Part shown: in pieces, positions 17,089 through 26,410 of the stretch
Layout: each line of letters begins with the position of its first letter
Numbering within the stretch: position 1 is the stretch's first letter
Assembly: GCA_030036605.1 (NCBI GenBank)
Contig: DAOTRE010000001.1
Span: 51,356-96,831 of the forward strand
Length of the DNA: 45,476 bases
Direction: 5' to 3'
Source: Candidatus Megaera endosymbiont of Nemacystus decipiens
Lineage (GTDB): Bacteria; Pseudomonadota; Alphaproteobacteria; Rickettsiales; Rickettsiaceae
The notes under the pieces: generated by a model
The model's input: the letters and a program-made list of their open reading frames with translations, nothing else
Told to the model about the DNA's origin: nothing
The model's database searches: none
Program-made: the position numbers and the translations under genes

Positions 17089-18429
17089 ATGAAAAATAAA
17101 ATAGCGCTTGTTGGTCGTCCAAATGTTGGCAAGTCGACTTTATTTAATAAGCTTAGCATTAATAAAAAAGCTATAGTGCATGACCGTCCTGGTGTAACTC
17201 GTGACAGAAAATATTCTGATGCAAGACTAGGGCCAATGGAGTTTATAGTAATAGATACACCTGGTTTAGAAGAAGCAGAGGAGGGCAAACTAGAATATCG
17301 TATGATGCAGCAAACTATGCTTTCAATAAGTGAGGCAGATTTGGTGTGTTTAGTAGTTGATAATAAAGTTGGTATTACACCTCATGATAAATTTTTCGCA
17401 GATATGATTCGCCAGTATAACAATAATTATATTGTTATAGCGAATAAATCAGAAAAAAACTTCAGTCACGATAAAGAATACCATAGATTAGGATTTGGAG
17501 CACCAGTTCCTATATCGGCAGCACATGGACAGGGTATGGTGGATTTATACGATGCAATTAGCAATAAAATTAATACAAATAACAACGAGTTAGAACAAAA
17601 TCTTGATAAAAAAAATTGTTTGCAAATAGTTGTAGCAGGTAGGCCAAACGCAGGTAAATCTACTTTTATTAATTCGATTGTTGGTAATGAAAGATTGCTT
17701 ACAGGAAGCGAAGCAGGCATTACTAGAGAATCCATAGAAATTACTTGGCAACATAATGGAAAACAAATTAAATTAATAGATACTGCTGGCCTAAGAAAAA
17801 AATCGAATGTTACAAAAAGTTTGGAAAGACTCTCTACAAGTGACACAATAGCAAGTATTAATTTTGCAAATACTGTTATTTTAATGCTCGATGCAACAAT
17901 TGCTTTAGAGCATCAGGACGTAACTATTGCTAATTATATAATTAATGAGGGCAGAAGTGTTGTAATCGCAGTTAATAAGTGGGATCTTATTAATAATAAA
18001 AATGATTATAAAGAAGAATTTGAATATAAAGTCCGCAAATTACTGACCCAAGTTAAAGATGTCCCTATAGTTTATACTTCAGCGATAAATAACAATAAAG
18101 TGGATTCAGTGCTTGATCAATGTTGTGAAATTTATGGTTTATGGAATAAAAAACTGCCTACCAGCAAGCTAAATGATTGGCTTTCTTTTGCTCTTGGAAG
18201 CCATCCGTTACCATTGCACAAGAAACTTGGAAGGAGAGTGCGCATTAAGTATATTACTCAAGTAAAAACTCGACCTCCAACTTTTAAACTTTTTACAAAT
18301 GATCCAAGTAGTATTTCTGATAGTTATAAAAAATACTTACTAAACTCATTAAGAGAAGGGTTTAATATGCCAGGCGTGCCAATACGTTTTTATTTTGTTA
18401 AGTCAGACAACCCATATAAGAAAAGGTAG
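17089..18429 (+). CDS. der: ribosome biogenesis GTPase Der (EngA)
   Basis: This 446-aa double GTPase acts in 50S assembly. Using the ATG at 17089 as residue 1, G domain 1 has GRPNVGKST (9-17) and DTPG (56-59). G domain 2 has GRPNAGKST (184-192), DTAG (231-234) and NKWD (296-299). A C-terminal KH-like domain follows. In domain 1 the specificity motif reads NKSE instead of NKxD, a variant I associate with alphaproteobacterial Der proteins. An in-frame ATG at 17077 would add MYLF; the later start matches family length, but no Shine-Dalgarno decides. It opens the long der-to-ctaG run; hemD follows immediately. Confidence 0.96.
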   Translation: MKNKIALVGRPNVGKSTLFNKLSINKKAIVHDRPGVTRDRKYSDARLGPMEFIVIDTPGLEEAEEGKLEYRMMQQTMLSISEADLVCLVVDNKVGITPHDKFFADMIRQYNNNYIVIANKSEKNFSHDKEYHRLGFGAPVPISAAHGQGMVDLYDAISNKINTNNNELEQNLDKKNCLQIVVAGRPNAGKSTFINSIVGNERLLTGSEAGITRESIEITWQHNGKQIKLIDTAGLRKKSNVTKSLERLSTSDTIASINFANTVILMLDATIALEHQDVTIANYIINEGRSVVIAVNKWDLINNKNDYKEEFEYKVRKLLTQVKDVPIVYTSAINNNKVDSVLDQCCEIYGLWNKKLPTSKLNDWLSFALGSHPLPLHKKLGRRVRIKYITQVKTRPPTFKLFTNDPSSISDSYKKYLLNSLREGFNMPGVPIRFYFVKSDNPYKKR

Positions 18430-18432
18430 TTG

Positions 18433-19113
18433 ATGCAGGTTTTGCTCACAAGGTCAATCGAAGAAAATAGGAAGTTTAAAAAATCTATTGATTGCCATGG
18501 GTTAGAGTTTCACTCCATACCTTTAATTGCTTACCAGAAATTTGAACTAGATTTTGATTATTTAAAAAATTTTGATGTAATAGTTATCACTAGTAAATTT
18601 GCAGCTTCAATCCTACCTTCTACTAAAGAACAAAAAATAAAGGTAAGAGTAGTGGGAAGCGTTTCAGCTTCAATATTGAAAGAAAAGGGGTATTGTGTAA
18701 TTCAGCAAGCAAAAAGTGCAAAAGAAATTAAAGATGAAATACTAAAAAAAGACCATAATAAGACTATTTTATATCTTCGCGGCAATTACATATCAACCAG
18801 CATGCCTGATTTTGTTTTAAATAAAATATTTTATAAGACAAGCTATTTATCTAAATTAACCAACAAGCAAATTGACTATATAAAACAAAAACCTGAATAT
18901 ATTTTGCTTTACTCAAAAAAATCTGCTCAAACATTATTTCAACTAATATCAAATTATAATCTAGAAAATTATATCAAAGATAGTATTATCATTGCTATGA
19001 GTAATAAAATTGCTAATATCCTTAGTAAGGTGTGCGCTAATGTCGTAATAAAAGATGATAATAGCAAAATAATTAATTATTTGAAGTCTGCTTATGAGCA
19101 AAAAGCCAATTAA
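18433..19113 (+). CDS. hemD: uroporphyrinogen-III synthase
   Basis: This 226-aa protein has the two-lobed HemD layout: MQVLLTRSIEENRKF at the start, VIVITSKFAASIL near residue 50, a central RGNYIS, and YILLYSKKSAQTLF before the C-terminal lobe. The enzyme closes hydroxymethylbilane to uroporphyrinogen III in haem synthesis. HemD is always poorly conserved, so the call leans on these patterns and on hemY two genes later. The ATG at 18433 lies 3 nt after the der stop. The next gene begins inside the hemD 3' end (20-nt overlap). Confidence 0.85.
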   Translation: MQVLLTRSIEENRKFKKSIDCHGLEFHSIPLIAYQKFELDFDYLKNFDVIVITSKFAASILPSTKEQKIKVRVVGSVSASILKEKGYCVIQQAKSAKEIKDEILKKDHNKTILYLRGNYISTSMPDFVLNKIFYKTSYLSKLTNKQIDYIKQKPEYILLYSKKSAQTLFQLISNYNLENYIKDSIIIAMSNKIANILSKVCANVVIKDDNSKIINYLKSAYEQKAN

Positions 19114-19816
19114 AAACGATGTAAATGATACTGATAAGAACACAAAATCTCCTAACAAATATTTTACGAGGTGGTTGTTATTTTTATTAACTTTATTAGC
19201 ATTAATAATATTTTTACAGCTTAATACTGATATAAACAATGAAGATAAAGAAGGGGGTATTACTCCAATCGACTTAGAAAGTTCCGAAGAACTAGAAGAA
19301 TCTGATGATAAAGAAGTCTACTATATCTCACCCGTTGAAAATAATTTCTCCCATGGAGCAGAACCTCCAATAATCGCAGATGCATTAACGAATCATAGCG
19401 AAGAAGAAACTAAAGAATTGGAAGAAGAAATCCAGCTTAAGAATTATTCTTCCTCTACTCTTTCTGATTATAGAGTTTATCTAGCAAATGCTACAAAACT
19501 ACTCAGCAAAATTGAAAAAAACAAAGAATATAAAGAAGAATTATCAATTTTTAATCAGCTGCAACACCCACAAAGGGTTAAAAGCATATTGAATGAAATA
19601 GAAGAATTAATTATTGCATTAGATGAATTAAACTCAAACACCACAAATGAAATAAACCCTTTTAACTATGAGTTTTTATCCAAAATGATAAAAATAAAAA
19701 GAGTAAAAAATAAAGGAGTTGCTTATCAAATGATCCAAGACAAAATAAATGATAATATAAAGTTGCTTTGGGATTATGTTTATAGTGAGCAATTACAGAA
19801 TAATTTTATAAAATAA
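19094..19816 (+). CDS. single-pass membrane protein, possibly a reduced Mic60/mitofilin-like protein
   Basis: This 240-aa protein has a short cytoplasmic N-terminus, one strong membrane helix (about residues 27-42), an acidic low-complexity linker (about 45-115) and a helical C-terminal part (about 125-240). No motif identifies it directly. In many alphaproteobacteria the gene between hemD and hemY encodes a COG4223 protein, the bacterial relative of mitochondrial Mic60, with an N-terminal helix and a long coiled region. Position and topology fit a shortened version, but the sequence match is not visible by eye. It overlaps hemD by 20 nt and is followed after 22 nt by hemY. Confidence 0.6.
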   Translation: MSKKPIKNDVNDTDKNTKSPNKYFTRWLLFLLTLLALIIFLQLNTDINNEDKEGGITPIDLESSEELEESDDKEVYYISPVENNFSHGAEPPIIADALTNHSEEETKELEEEIQLKNYSSSTLSDYRVYLANATKLLSKIEKNKEYKEELSIFNQLQHPQRVKSILNEIEELIIALDELNSNTTNEINPFNYEFLSKMIKIKRVKNKGVAYQMIQDKINDNIKLLWDYVYSEQLQNNFIK

Positions 19817-19838
19817 CTTAAAATACTGGTAGAAAATA

Positions 19839-20888
19839 ATGTTTAAACTATTGACAATAGGAGTAACTATAACTCTTATATATTTGAGTTTCGTATATGT
19901 AGGAGAGTACGATAGTAATGTACAGATATTGATGGATAACCTTCAAATAGAAATGTCGTTATTTACACTTATCGTACTACTTTTTTTATCTTTATTCTCT
20001 CTGTTAATAATAATAAAAATACTTGCAATAGCCTTAAATCTTCCTTCTATTCTATGCAAAAAATGGAAACGATTTAAAAACAAAAAAATTAATGCTCAAT
20101 TAATGCAGGCGCTAATTGAATTTATTGGCGGGGATAAAAATAATGCAGTAAAACTTGTTATGGCAATATATAACGATCTTATTAGTATAGAGGCTAAAGA
20201 GATTGCTAATGTTATTATTGCTGATAGCGCTGAGCAAAATGAAGTAAAAATAGAATATTATAAAATATTATTAAAAAGTGATAAATTATCTAATCATGCG
20301 CTCAAAAAGCTAGCTGAAGTTTATTTACAAGAAAAGGAGTATTTAAAGGCAGAAAAGTTAGCTTTGAAATATTTTGATAGAGTAGAAAATGATCAAGAAA
20401 ATATCTTAACACTGCTTAAAATATATATTGCACTTAAACAATGGCAAAAAATATCCTTGCTTTCAGTTAAAATGCAAAATATGAAAAATGAGCTCTGGAA
20501 TGATGCCTCTTCTAATGTAGCAGATTGTTTTTATGACGCAGCTTGTGATGCTATAAAAAATAAAAATGAAGAGGAAGCAAAAAATTGCTTAGAAAGAAGC
20601 CTTGAAATCAAGCCAGGGCACATTCCATCTTTAAATTTATATACAGAACTTTCAATTAATAATAATAACGTCGCAGCAGCAACTCAAGTTTTAAAAGCTG
20701 CTTTTAAAGCTAATACATGCTTTTCAATAGGTCGTATGTATGTCGATTGCTCCTCATCTGATCCAGAAACTTTATATAAGGATTTAGCATCAATAGCTGA
20801 CCCAAAGTCTAACTCTGGAACTTTTTTAGCTCTAGCTGCTTATCTTGGTCTAGAGGAGATGATCTCTGTACTCAAGAAAAATAGTTGA
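19839..20888 (+). CDS. hemY: HemY-like membrane TPR protein
   Basis: This 349-aa protein has the HemY_N layout: two membrane helices (about 4-21 and 40-64) and then a cytoplasm- or periplasm-facing helical array with TPR-like pairs, for example LKKLAEVYLQEKEYLKAEKLAL. This proteobacterial HemY is found beside hemD but is not the protoporphyrinogen oxidase of Gram-positives. Its biochemical role is unclear, though it has been linked to haem/porphyrin metabolism. The order der-hemD-(membrane protein)-hemY supports the call. Confidence 0.85.
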   Translation: MFKLLTIGVTITLIYLSFVYVGEYDSNVQILMDNLQIEMSLFTLIVLLFLSLFSLLIIIKILAIALNLPSILCKKWKRFKNKKINAQLMQALIEFIGGDKNNAVKLVMAIYNDLISIEAKEIANVIIADSAEQNEVKIEYYKILLKSDKLSNHALKKLAEVYLQEKEYLKAEKLALKYFDRVENDQENILTLLKIYIALKQWQKISLLSVKMQNMKNELWNDASSNVADCFYDAACDAIKNKNEEEAKNCLERSLEIKPGHIPSLNLYTELSINNNNVAAATQVLKAAFKANTCFSIGRMYVDCSSSDPETLYKDLASIADPKSNSGTFLALAAYLGLEEMISVLKKNS

Positions 20889-20901
20889 TGCTTAGTTTGC
20901 C

Positions 20902-21954
20902 ATGCATCTGACTGGGAAACAACTTGATCGAAACCAAAATAAAATAAAATTGTTACTCCAAGAGCTGATAACAGTTATCAATAAAAGAGAAAGTTTTTTT
21001 TATAAGATAACTAATTTCTGGAAAAAGAAAAAACAATATAACATTTATCTTTACGGAGCGGTAGGGCGAGGGAAAACAATGTTGATGCATTATTTTTATG
21101 ATCGCATTATCTGTTCTAAATCCATGGTTCATTTTCAGCAATTTATGAAAGAATTGCATACTAGATTACATGAAATAGAACAAAAGGGCGTTTCTTTAGA
21201 TTTATTAGTTGACAGTTTTGCCTCAGAGATATCTGATGAATCAAAAGTATTATGTATAGATGAGTTTGAGATACATGATATTGCTGATGCTATGATGGTT
21301 ATGAGCCTTTTTCGTTGTTTATACAAGAGAGAGGTGATCATTTTTGTGACTACTAATACCCCTCCAAAAAATTTATATAAAGACGGCTTGCAAAGAGAGT
21401 CTTTCATACCTTTTATAAAAGAAATATATAAAAATTTTTCTGTTCTGAATTTAGATACCAACTATGATTATCGTTATTTAAAAACAACACTAGATAAAAG
21501 AATTTTTTTACCTAGAAACAAAAAATCAAAAGAAATCATTTCTTCTATAAAGAATGGGTTAATAGAAGTAGATAGTGCGAAACCAGCTATTCTAAATATT
21601 TTTGGCAGAAAATTACTCTTTAACTCATCTTCAGGAAAAGCTATTTTTACTAATTTTGAGGAACTCTTTGAAAGAGAGCTGGGTTACTCAGACTATTCAC
21701 AAATAACTATAGAATATAAAATCTTTGTAGTTGAAAACATAAGAAAAATTAAAGATAGTGAAAATGATATAATATTGCGTTTCATAAATTTTATAGATAA
21801 TGCTTATTACAATAGAGTGCTGTTATATCTAGAAGGAAGTTGTAAAGCTGAGGAAATTTATACTAAAGGTATTAAAATGCAGGAATTTCAAAGAACTTTA
21901 TCACGTATTCATGAAATGAATACGCTTGAATATATAAATGAAAATAAATTATAA
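20902..21954 (+). CDS. zapE: cell division protein ZapE (AFG1-like ATPase)
   Basis: This 350-aa P-loop ATPase of the AFG1/ZapE family has Walker A GAVGRGKT (52-59), Walker B VLCIDEFEIHD (D120, E121) and the family ITTN-like FVTTNTPPKNLY followed by GLQRESFIPFI. Together these are diagnostic. E. coli ZapE associates with the Z ring. The mitochondrial homologue AFG1/LACE1 affects respiratory-complex proteins, which may suit its place in a haem and cytochrome operon. The gap to tmk is 5 nt. Confidence 0.94.
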   Translation: MHLTGKQLDRNQNKIKLLLQELITVINKRESFFYKITNFWKKKKQYNIYLYGAVGRGKTMLMHYFYDRIICSKSMVHFQQFMKELHTRLHEIEQKGVSLDLLVDSFASEISDESKVLCIDEFEIHDIADAMMVMSLFRCLYKREVIIFVTTNTPPKNLYKDGLQRESFIPFIKEIYKNFSVLNLDTNYDYRYLKTTLDKRIFLPRNKKSKEIISSIKNGLIEVDSAKPAILNIFGRKLLFNSSSGKAIFTNFEELFERELGYSDYSQITIEYKIFVVENIRKIKDSENDIILRFINFIDNAYYNRVLLYLEGSCKAEEIYTKGIKMQEFQRTLSRIHEMNTLEYINENKL

Positions 21955-21959
21955 CTATT

Positions 21960-22640
21960 ATGCTTAATTCAAAATTTATTACATTTGAAGGAGGAGAGGG
22001 AAGCGGTAAATCAACACAAAGTAAGATGCTTTTAGAGGAACTGCAGAAGCGAGGTATCCAAGCAATTTGTACACGTGAGATTGGAGGAACAAATGAAGCC
22101 GAAAAAATCCGCTCTCTCATTATGAATTCTAATTTTTATAATATATCAGAACTGCTCCTTATTATGGCAGCAAGATACGAACATTTGAATAAAGTTATTA
22201 TTCCATCTCTGGTAAGAGGGATTTGGGTGATTTGCGATAGGTATATTGATTCAACTGCAGCATATCAAACAACCAACTCAAACCTCGAGGTTAAAAAAAT
22301 ATACGAGTTGCATGAAGAATTGATTAATATATCTTGTGACCATCCAGATAAAGAACTTTTTGATAAATACATACAAACTTATAACTCTCCAATTGCAAAA
22401 GGATTGCCAGATAAAACATTTTTTCTTGATGTCTCTCCAAAAGCGGGTTTAAAACGTGCACATAACAGGGGAGGGACTAATAAGTTTGAAGATAAATCAT
22501 TTGTTTTTCATCAAAAAGTTTATAATAATTTCAAATTGCTCAGCAAGAAAATAGATAGGATTAATTTTATTGATTGTAATGGAGAAGACATATATCATGT
22601 ACACAGAAAGATTGTCAGTAGCCTTGATTTAAATCACTAA
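21960..22640 (+). CDS. tmk: thymidylate kinase, with a central insertion
   Basis: This 226-aa enzyme phosphorylates dTMP to dTDP. It has the P-loop GGEGSGKST (11-19), the TREIGGTNEAEKIR segment, and the DRY motif (D93-Y95) followed by STAAYQ. FFLDVSPKAGLKRAHNRGG leads into the LID. The protein is about 20 aa longer than most bacterial Tmk (about 205-213 aa). The extra residues fall at about 124-147 (SCDHPDKELFDKYIQTYNSP) between the core helix and the FLDV strand. All catalytic motifs are intact, so the enzyme should be active. Confidence 0.93.
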   Translation: MLNSKFITFEGGEGSGKSTQSKMLLEELQKRGIQAICTREIGGTNEAEKIRSLIMNSNFYNISELLLIMAARYEHLNKVIIPSLVRGIWVICDRYIDSTAAYQTTNSNLEVKKIYELHEELINISCDHPDKELFDKYIQTYNSPIAKGLPDKTFFLDVSPKAGLKRAHNRGGTNKFEDKSFVFHQKVYNNFKLLSKKIDRINFIDCNGEDIYHVHRKIVSSLDLNH

Positions 22641-22648
22641 ACTTAAAT

Positions 22649-24619
22649 ATGACACAATTAATCAAAATTTTTTTAATGGTAATGTTAATGTCAAATATAA
22701 CAAATGCACAACAGATCATTCCTAGAGAAGTCTTGTTCTCTAATCCTGAGAAAATTTCTGTACGTTTAAGCCAAGATGGTAAATATATAAGTTATGTTGC
22801 GCCTCTATCTGGAGTCTTAAATGTTTGGGTTGCACCTATTGATGATTTGTCTAAAGCAGAGGCGATAACCGAAGATAAAAAAAGAGGAGTGCGCTCTTAT
22901 AGCTGGAGTAAAAATAATAATTACATCATTTATGCTCAAGATAATGATGGTGATGAAAATGCACGCCTTTATTCTATAAATATTAAAACTAAGAATAAGA
23001 AGCTTCTAACTCCTGAAGATGGAGTAAAGGCAATGTTGCTAAAAACAAGCCTTATTTATCCTAATAAAATTTTGGTTTCTCATAATAGAAGAGATAAACA
23101 ATTTTTTGATATTTACGAAATTGATATCTTAACGGGAGAAGAGAAATTAGTATTTAATAATATTGACAATTATTTAGGGTTTATTATTAATGATTTGTAT
23201 GAACTTGTTGTCGCAATGAAAATGCTACCTGACGGCACTCAAGAATATTATTATTTTTCAAAAGAATCCAATAAACCGAGTTTATTACAAAAAGTTGTAG
23301 CTGAAGATATGCTTACCACTTCTTTCGGGCACATTTCTTCAGATGGAAAAACATTATATATTATCGATAGCACCGGAAGAAATAATTCGGCTTTGTTTGA
23401 GATGAACATTGCAACGAAAGAAAGAAAAAAGCTTTTTGAAGACGAAAAAGAAGAAATAGATGATTATTTAACATCTCCTCAAAGCAAAAAAATTCAGGCT
23501 GTAGCAACCAACTACATGCGTAAAGAATGGTATATAATTGATGAATCAATTAGAGAAGATTTTGAATTGCTTAATGCCATTGAAGATGGAGATCTTGAAA
23601 TTGTTAGCAGGTCTTACGACGATACTAAATGGGTAGTAGTTTTTTTAAAAAGTGATGCTCCCTTTAGATATTATCTTTATGAAAGAAACGTAAAAAAGGC
23701 AAAATTTTTATTTAGCTCAAACTCAAAACAAGATAATTTACCTTTTTCTAAGATGCGCCCTCTGAGGATTAAATCCAGAGATGGGCTAGGATTAGTTAGT
23801 TATCTAACTGTTCCAAATTGGCTTGAAGATGAAAATTTATACGTTAAAAGTAAAGTACCTTTAGTGCTTTTGGTACACGGCGGACCTAATGCTCGAGATC
23901 ACTGGGGTTTTAGCCAAACAGTACAATGGCTTGCTAATCGAGGATACGCCGTATTGCAGGTAAATTATCGTGGATCTACAGGATTCGGAAAGAAATTTGT
24001 TAATGCTGGTGATGGTCAGTGGGCAGAAAACATGCAAAGGGATCTTGAGGATGCATTACATTGGGCTGTAGCTCAAGGTATTACTACTAAAGAGCAAATA
24101 GCTATTATGGGTGGTAGCTATGGTGGATATGCGACATTAGTAGGGATGACAATGACACCTGATTTATACGCAGCTGGAATAGATATAGTTGGAATGTCAA
24201 ACCTTGAAACATTTAAAGATTCAATACCTCCATACTGGAAACCAGCTAAGGCGCATCTGGATAAGATGCTTGGATTTGATAGCGACAGCGAGGAAGGGAA
24301 GGCGATCTTGAAAAAGAAATCTCCTATTAACTATGTTGATAACATAAAAAAGCCTTTGATGATAGTGCAAGGAGCAAATGACCCTAGAGTAGTCCAGTCT
24401 GAATCTGAACAAATTGTTAAGGTTATGGAAGAAAAAAATATACCTTTCAAATATTTACTTTATCCAGATGAAGGTCATGGTCTACTGAGACCAGAAAATA
24501 AAATATCAATGTATGCTCATATCGAGGTATTTTTATCTGAGGTTTTTTCCAATACTAGATTTGAACCAAACAATAACAAATTTCCAGGTTCTTCACTTCA
24601 AATAAAAGACAGTCAGTGA
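22649..24619 (+). CDS. exported S9 (prolyl oligopeptidase family) serine peptidase
   Basis: This 656-aa protein begins with a signal peptide (about 1-20, ending NITNA before QQ). A beta-propeller-like N-terminal half (about 25-370) contains WD/PD40-type strands such as RLSQDGKYISYVAP and RSYSWSKNNNYIIYA. The C-terminal alpha/beta-hydrolase domain has the nucleophile Ser490 in GGSYGGYA, Asp578 in GANDPRV and His610 in EGHGLLRP. This is the DPP IV/acylaminoacyl-peptidase branch. It probably trims peptides in the periplasm. It sits 8 nt after tmk and 1 nt before lptA, embedded in an LPS-export segment. Confidence 0.92.
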   Translation: MTQLIKIFLMVMLMSNITNAQQIIPREVLFSNPEKISVRLSQDGKYISYVAPLSGVLNVWVAPIDDLSKAEAITEDKKRGVRSYSWSKNNNYIIYAQDNDGDENARLYSINIKTKNKKLLTPEDGVKAMLLKTSLIYPNKILVSHNRRDKQFFDIYEIDILTGEEKLVFNNIDNYLGFIINDLYELVVAMKMLPDGTQEYYYFSKESNKPSLLQKVVAEDMLTTSFGHISSDGKTLYIIDSTGRNNSALFEMNIATKERKKLFEDEKEEIDDYLTSPQSKKIQAVATNYMRKEWYIIDESIREDFELLNAIEDGDLEIVSRSYDDTKWVVVFLKSDAPFRYYLYERNVKKAKFLFSSNSKQDNLPFSKMRPLRIKSRDGLGLVSYLTVPNWLEDENLYVKSKVPLVLLVHGGPNARDHWGFSQTVQWLANRGYAVLQVNYRGSTGFGKKFVNAGDGQWAENMQRDLEDALHWAVAQGITTKEQIAIMGGSYGGYATLVGMTMTPDLYAAGIDIVGMSNLETFKDSIPPYWKPAKAHLDKMLGFDSDSEEGKAILKKKSPINYVDNIKKPLMIVQGANDPRVVQSESEQIVKVMEEKNIPFKYLLYPDEGHGLLRPENKISMYAHIEVFLSEVFSNTRFEPNNNKFPGSSLQIKDSQ

Positions 24620-24620
24620 G

Positions 24621-25037
24621 ATGAGGCTAAATAATGCAATTAATAAATTTATAGTTACAATATTATTTTTAATACCACAAATTTGCTTTGCAGATAATAA
24701 GGATAAGAAACTAGATATTAATTCAGATCAATTAATAATTAATTATGAAGAACTCTCTACTATTTTTCAAGGAAATGTAATTGTTTCTTTTGAGGAATAT
24801 AAATTAAAAACAGATCAATTAGTAGTTCGATATACCAAAGATAGGAAAATAGAAAATATTTTAATACCTAATAAACTATTTATATTCAAGAATTGTAATG
24901 ATGAATTTGCAATAGCAAACAGAGGTTCTTATGAGAAAGCTGCAGGGGAATTAGTCTTAGACGGTGGAGTTATGATAAAAAAAGAAGGGCACATAATAAA
25001 AAGTGAAAAAATAATCTACCATGTCAAATTGCAGTGA
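24621..25037 (+). CDS. lptA: LptA/OstA-like periplasmic LPS transport protein (short)
   Basis: This 138-aa protein has a signal peptide (about 1-24, ending CFA) followed by one OstA/LptA beta-jellyroll: LDINSDQLIINYEELSTIFQ, GNVIVSFEEYKLKTDQLVV and GELVLDGGVMIKKEGHIIKS. E. coli LptA is 185 aa, so this form is short, with fewer strands in the LPS-carrying groove. It starts 1 nt after the S9 peptidase stop and lies 28 nt before lptB, the normal lptA-lptB order. The usual upstream lptC is replaced here by the peptidase and is not in the window. Confidence 0.87.
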   Translation: MRLNNAINKFIVTILFLIPQICFADNKDKKLDINSDQLIINYEELSTIFQGNVIVSFEEYKLKTDQLVVRYTKDRKIENILIPNKLFIFKNCNDEFAIANRGSYEKAAGELVLDGGVMIKKEGHIIKSEKIIYHVKLQ

Positions 25038-25065
25038 TTTAGATATAAAGATTTGGAGATAAACT

Positions 25066-25806
25066 ATGTTAAGCAAGCTAGTGGTAAAAAATTTATCAAA
25101 ATCATACGATAAAAAACAGGTGTTAAAAGATGTAAATTGTGTTTTGCAGCAAGGGGAAGCAGTTGGCTTATTTGGTCTTAATGGGGCAGGGAAGACCACT
25201 CTTTTTAGCATTATTACAGGCTTAATTAAACCTGATTTGGGTCAATTAATGCTTAACGATCAAGATATTACCGCTCTTCCGATGTATCTCAGAGCACGTT
25301 TAGGTATTGGGTATTTACCTCAAGAATCTTCGATTTTTTCTGGTCTATCCGTACAGGATAATATTAAAGCAATATTAGAATTAAATTCTAATAAAGATGA
25401 AGAAATAAACTTACGATGCGATGAATTAATGGATGAATTTTCTATAAGTCATTTACGTAATAAAATGTCTACTACTCTTTCTGGAGGAGAAAGAAGACGC
25501 TTGGAAATAGCAAGGGCCCTTGCTTCTAATCCCAAATTTATATTATTAGATGAACCATTAGCTGGAATTGATCCAATAGTGGTAGGTGATATCAAAAATC
25601 TAGTTTCTCATTTAAAAGATAAAAATATTGGAGTGTTAATTACCGACCATAATGTTAGAGAAACACTAGATATCGTAGATCGAGCATATATAATACATGA
25701 TGGCAAGGTGCTAATAGAAGGAAGTAGTGATGATATTGTAAACAGCCCTCAAGTGCGTGAAGTTTATTTAGGACAAACTTTTGTTAATAAAAAATATGAG
25801 CAGTAA
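25066..25806 (+). CDS. lptB: LPS export ABC transporter ATP-binding protein
   Basis: This 246-aa ABC ATPase has Walker A GLNGAGKT (37-44), Q-loop Q86 in [10 protein letters not shown], signature LSGGE (138-142), Walker B ILLDEP (159-164) and switch His195 in ITDHN. The GYLPQE..IF...SV.DNI pattern is typical of LptB rather than LivF. A Shine-Dalgarno-like TTGGAG precedes the ATG. LptB powers the LptFG complex that moves LPS to the outer membrane; lptF and lptG are not in the window. The 3' end overlaps ctaG by 11 nt. Confidence 0.95.
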   Translation: MLSKLVVKNLSKSYDKKQVLKDVNCVLQQGEAVGLFGLNGAGKTTLFSIITGLIKPDLGQLMLNDQDITALPMYLRARLGIGYLPQESSIFSGLSVQDNIKAILELNSNKDEEINLRCDELMDEFSISHLRNKMSTTLSGGERRRLEIARALASNPKFILLDEPLAGIDPIVVGDIKNLVSHLKDKNIGVLITDHNVRETLDIVDRAYIIHDGKVLIEGSSDDIVNSPQVREVYLGQTFVNKKYEQ

Positions 25807-26335
25807 AAATTCTAATCGACAAATTGCAACATCAATTGTTTTGCTTGTATTAAGCATGCTAATGCTTAGCTTTGCATCCGTTCCAATTTATAACCTATTT
25901 TGTAAGGCAACTGGTTTTGGAGGAACGGTTCAAAGAGACAAAGCTTACACAAAAGTTGAAAAAGGAACTAAAAGCCTGCGGATTGATTTTGATGCAAATA
26001 TTGACCCCGCATTGCCTTGGAGATTCGTGCCTAAAAATCGTGACGTAAAAATTATAACTGGTGAAAATATATTAGTCTTTTACGAAGCAGAAAATCTTAG
26101 TGATCACGACATTATAGGAACAGCAATATATAATGTAACCCCCTTGAAAGCCGGGAAATATTTTGTAAAAGTACATTGTTTTTGCTTTGAAGAACAACTG
26201 CTCAAATCTGGCCAAAAGCAATTAATGCCTGTTTCATTTTTTATAGATCCAGAATTTGATAATGATGAGGAAATGAATGATGTACGTAATATTACGTTAT
26301 CATACAGTTTTTTTAAAATAAGAGACCTTGAGTAG
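25796..26335 (+). CDS. ctaG: cytochrome c oxidase assembly protein CtaG (Cox11)
   Basis: This 179-aa copper chaperone delivers Cu(I) to the CuB site of cytochrome oxidase subunit I. It has one N-terminal membrane helix (about 12-29), then [16 protein letters not shown] with C36, and the CFCF copper site (C128, C130) followed by [13 protein letters not shown]. The ATG at 25796 is preferred over the in-frame TTG at 25781, because it gives the usual short N-terminus. It overlaps the lptB end by 11 nt and closes the der-to-ctaG run. It implies an aa3-type oxidase and aerobic respiration. Confidence 0.96.
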   Translation: MSSKNSNRQIATSIVLLVLSMLMLSFASVPIYNLFCKATGFGGTVQRDKAYTKVEKGTKSLRIDFDANIDPALPWRFVPKNRDVKIITGENILVFYEAENLSDHDIIGTAIYNVTPLKAGKYFVKVHCFCFEEQLLKSGQKQLMPVSFFIDPEFDNDEEMNDVRNITLSYSFFKIRDLE

Positions 26336-26410
26336 TAAAAGAGGTTGCTTTTTGTTAACTGATAGTACATAATCACGCCAGAATAATGTAATATATTTAA
26401 TAAATAAACT

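Noticed and set aside
17466..17846. 126-codon open frame opposite der
   Set aside because: It is antisense to the two G domains of Der and is explained by codon bias of the real gene.
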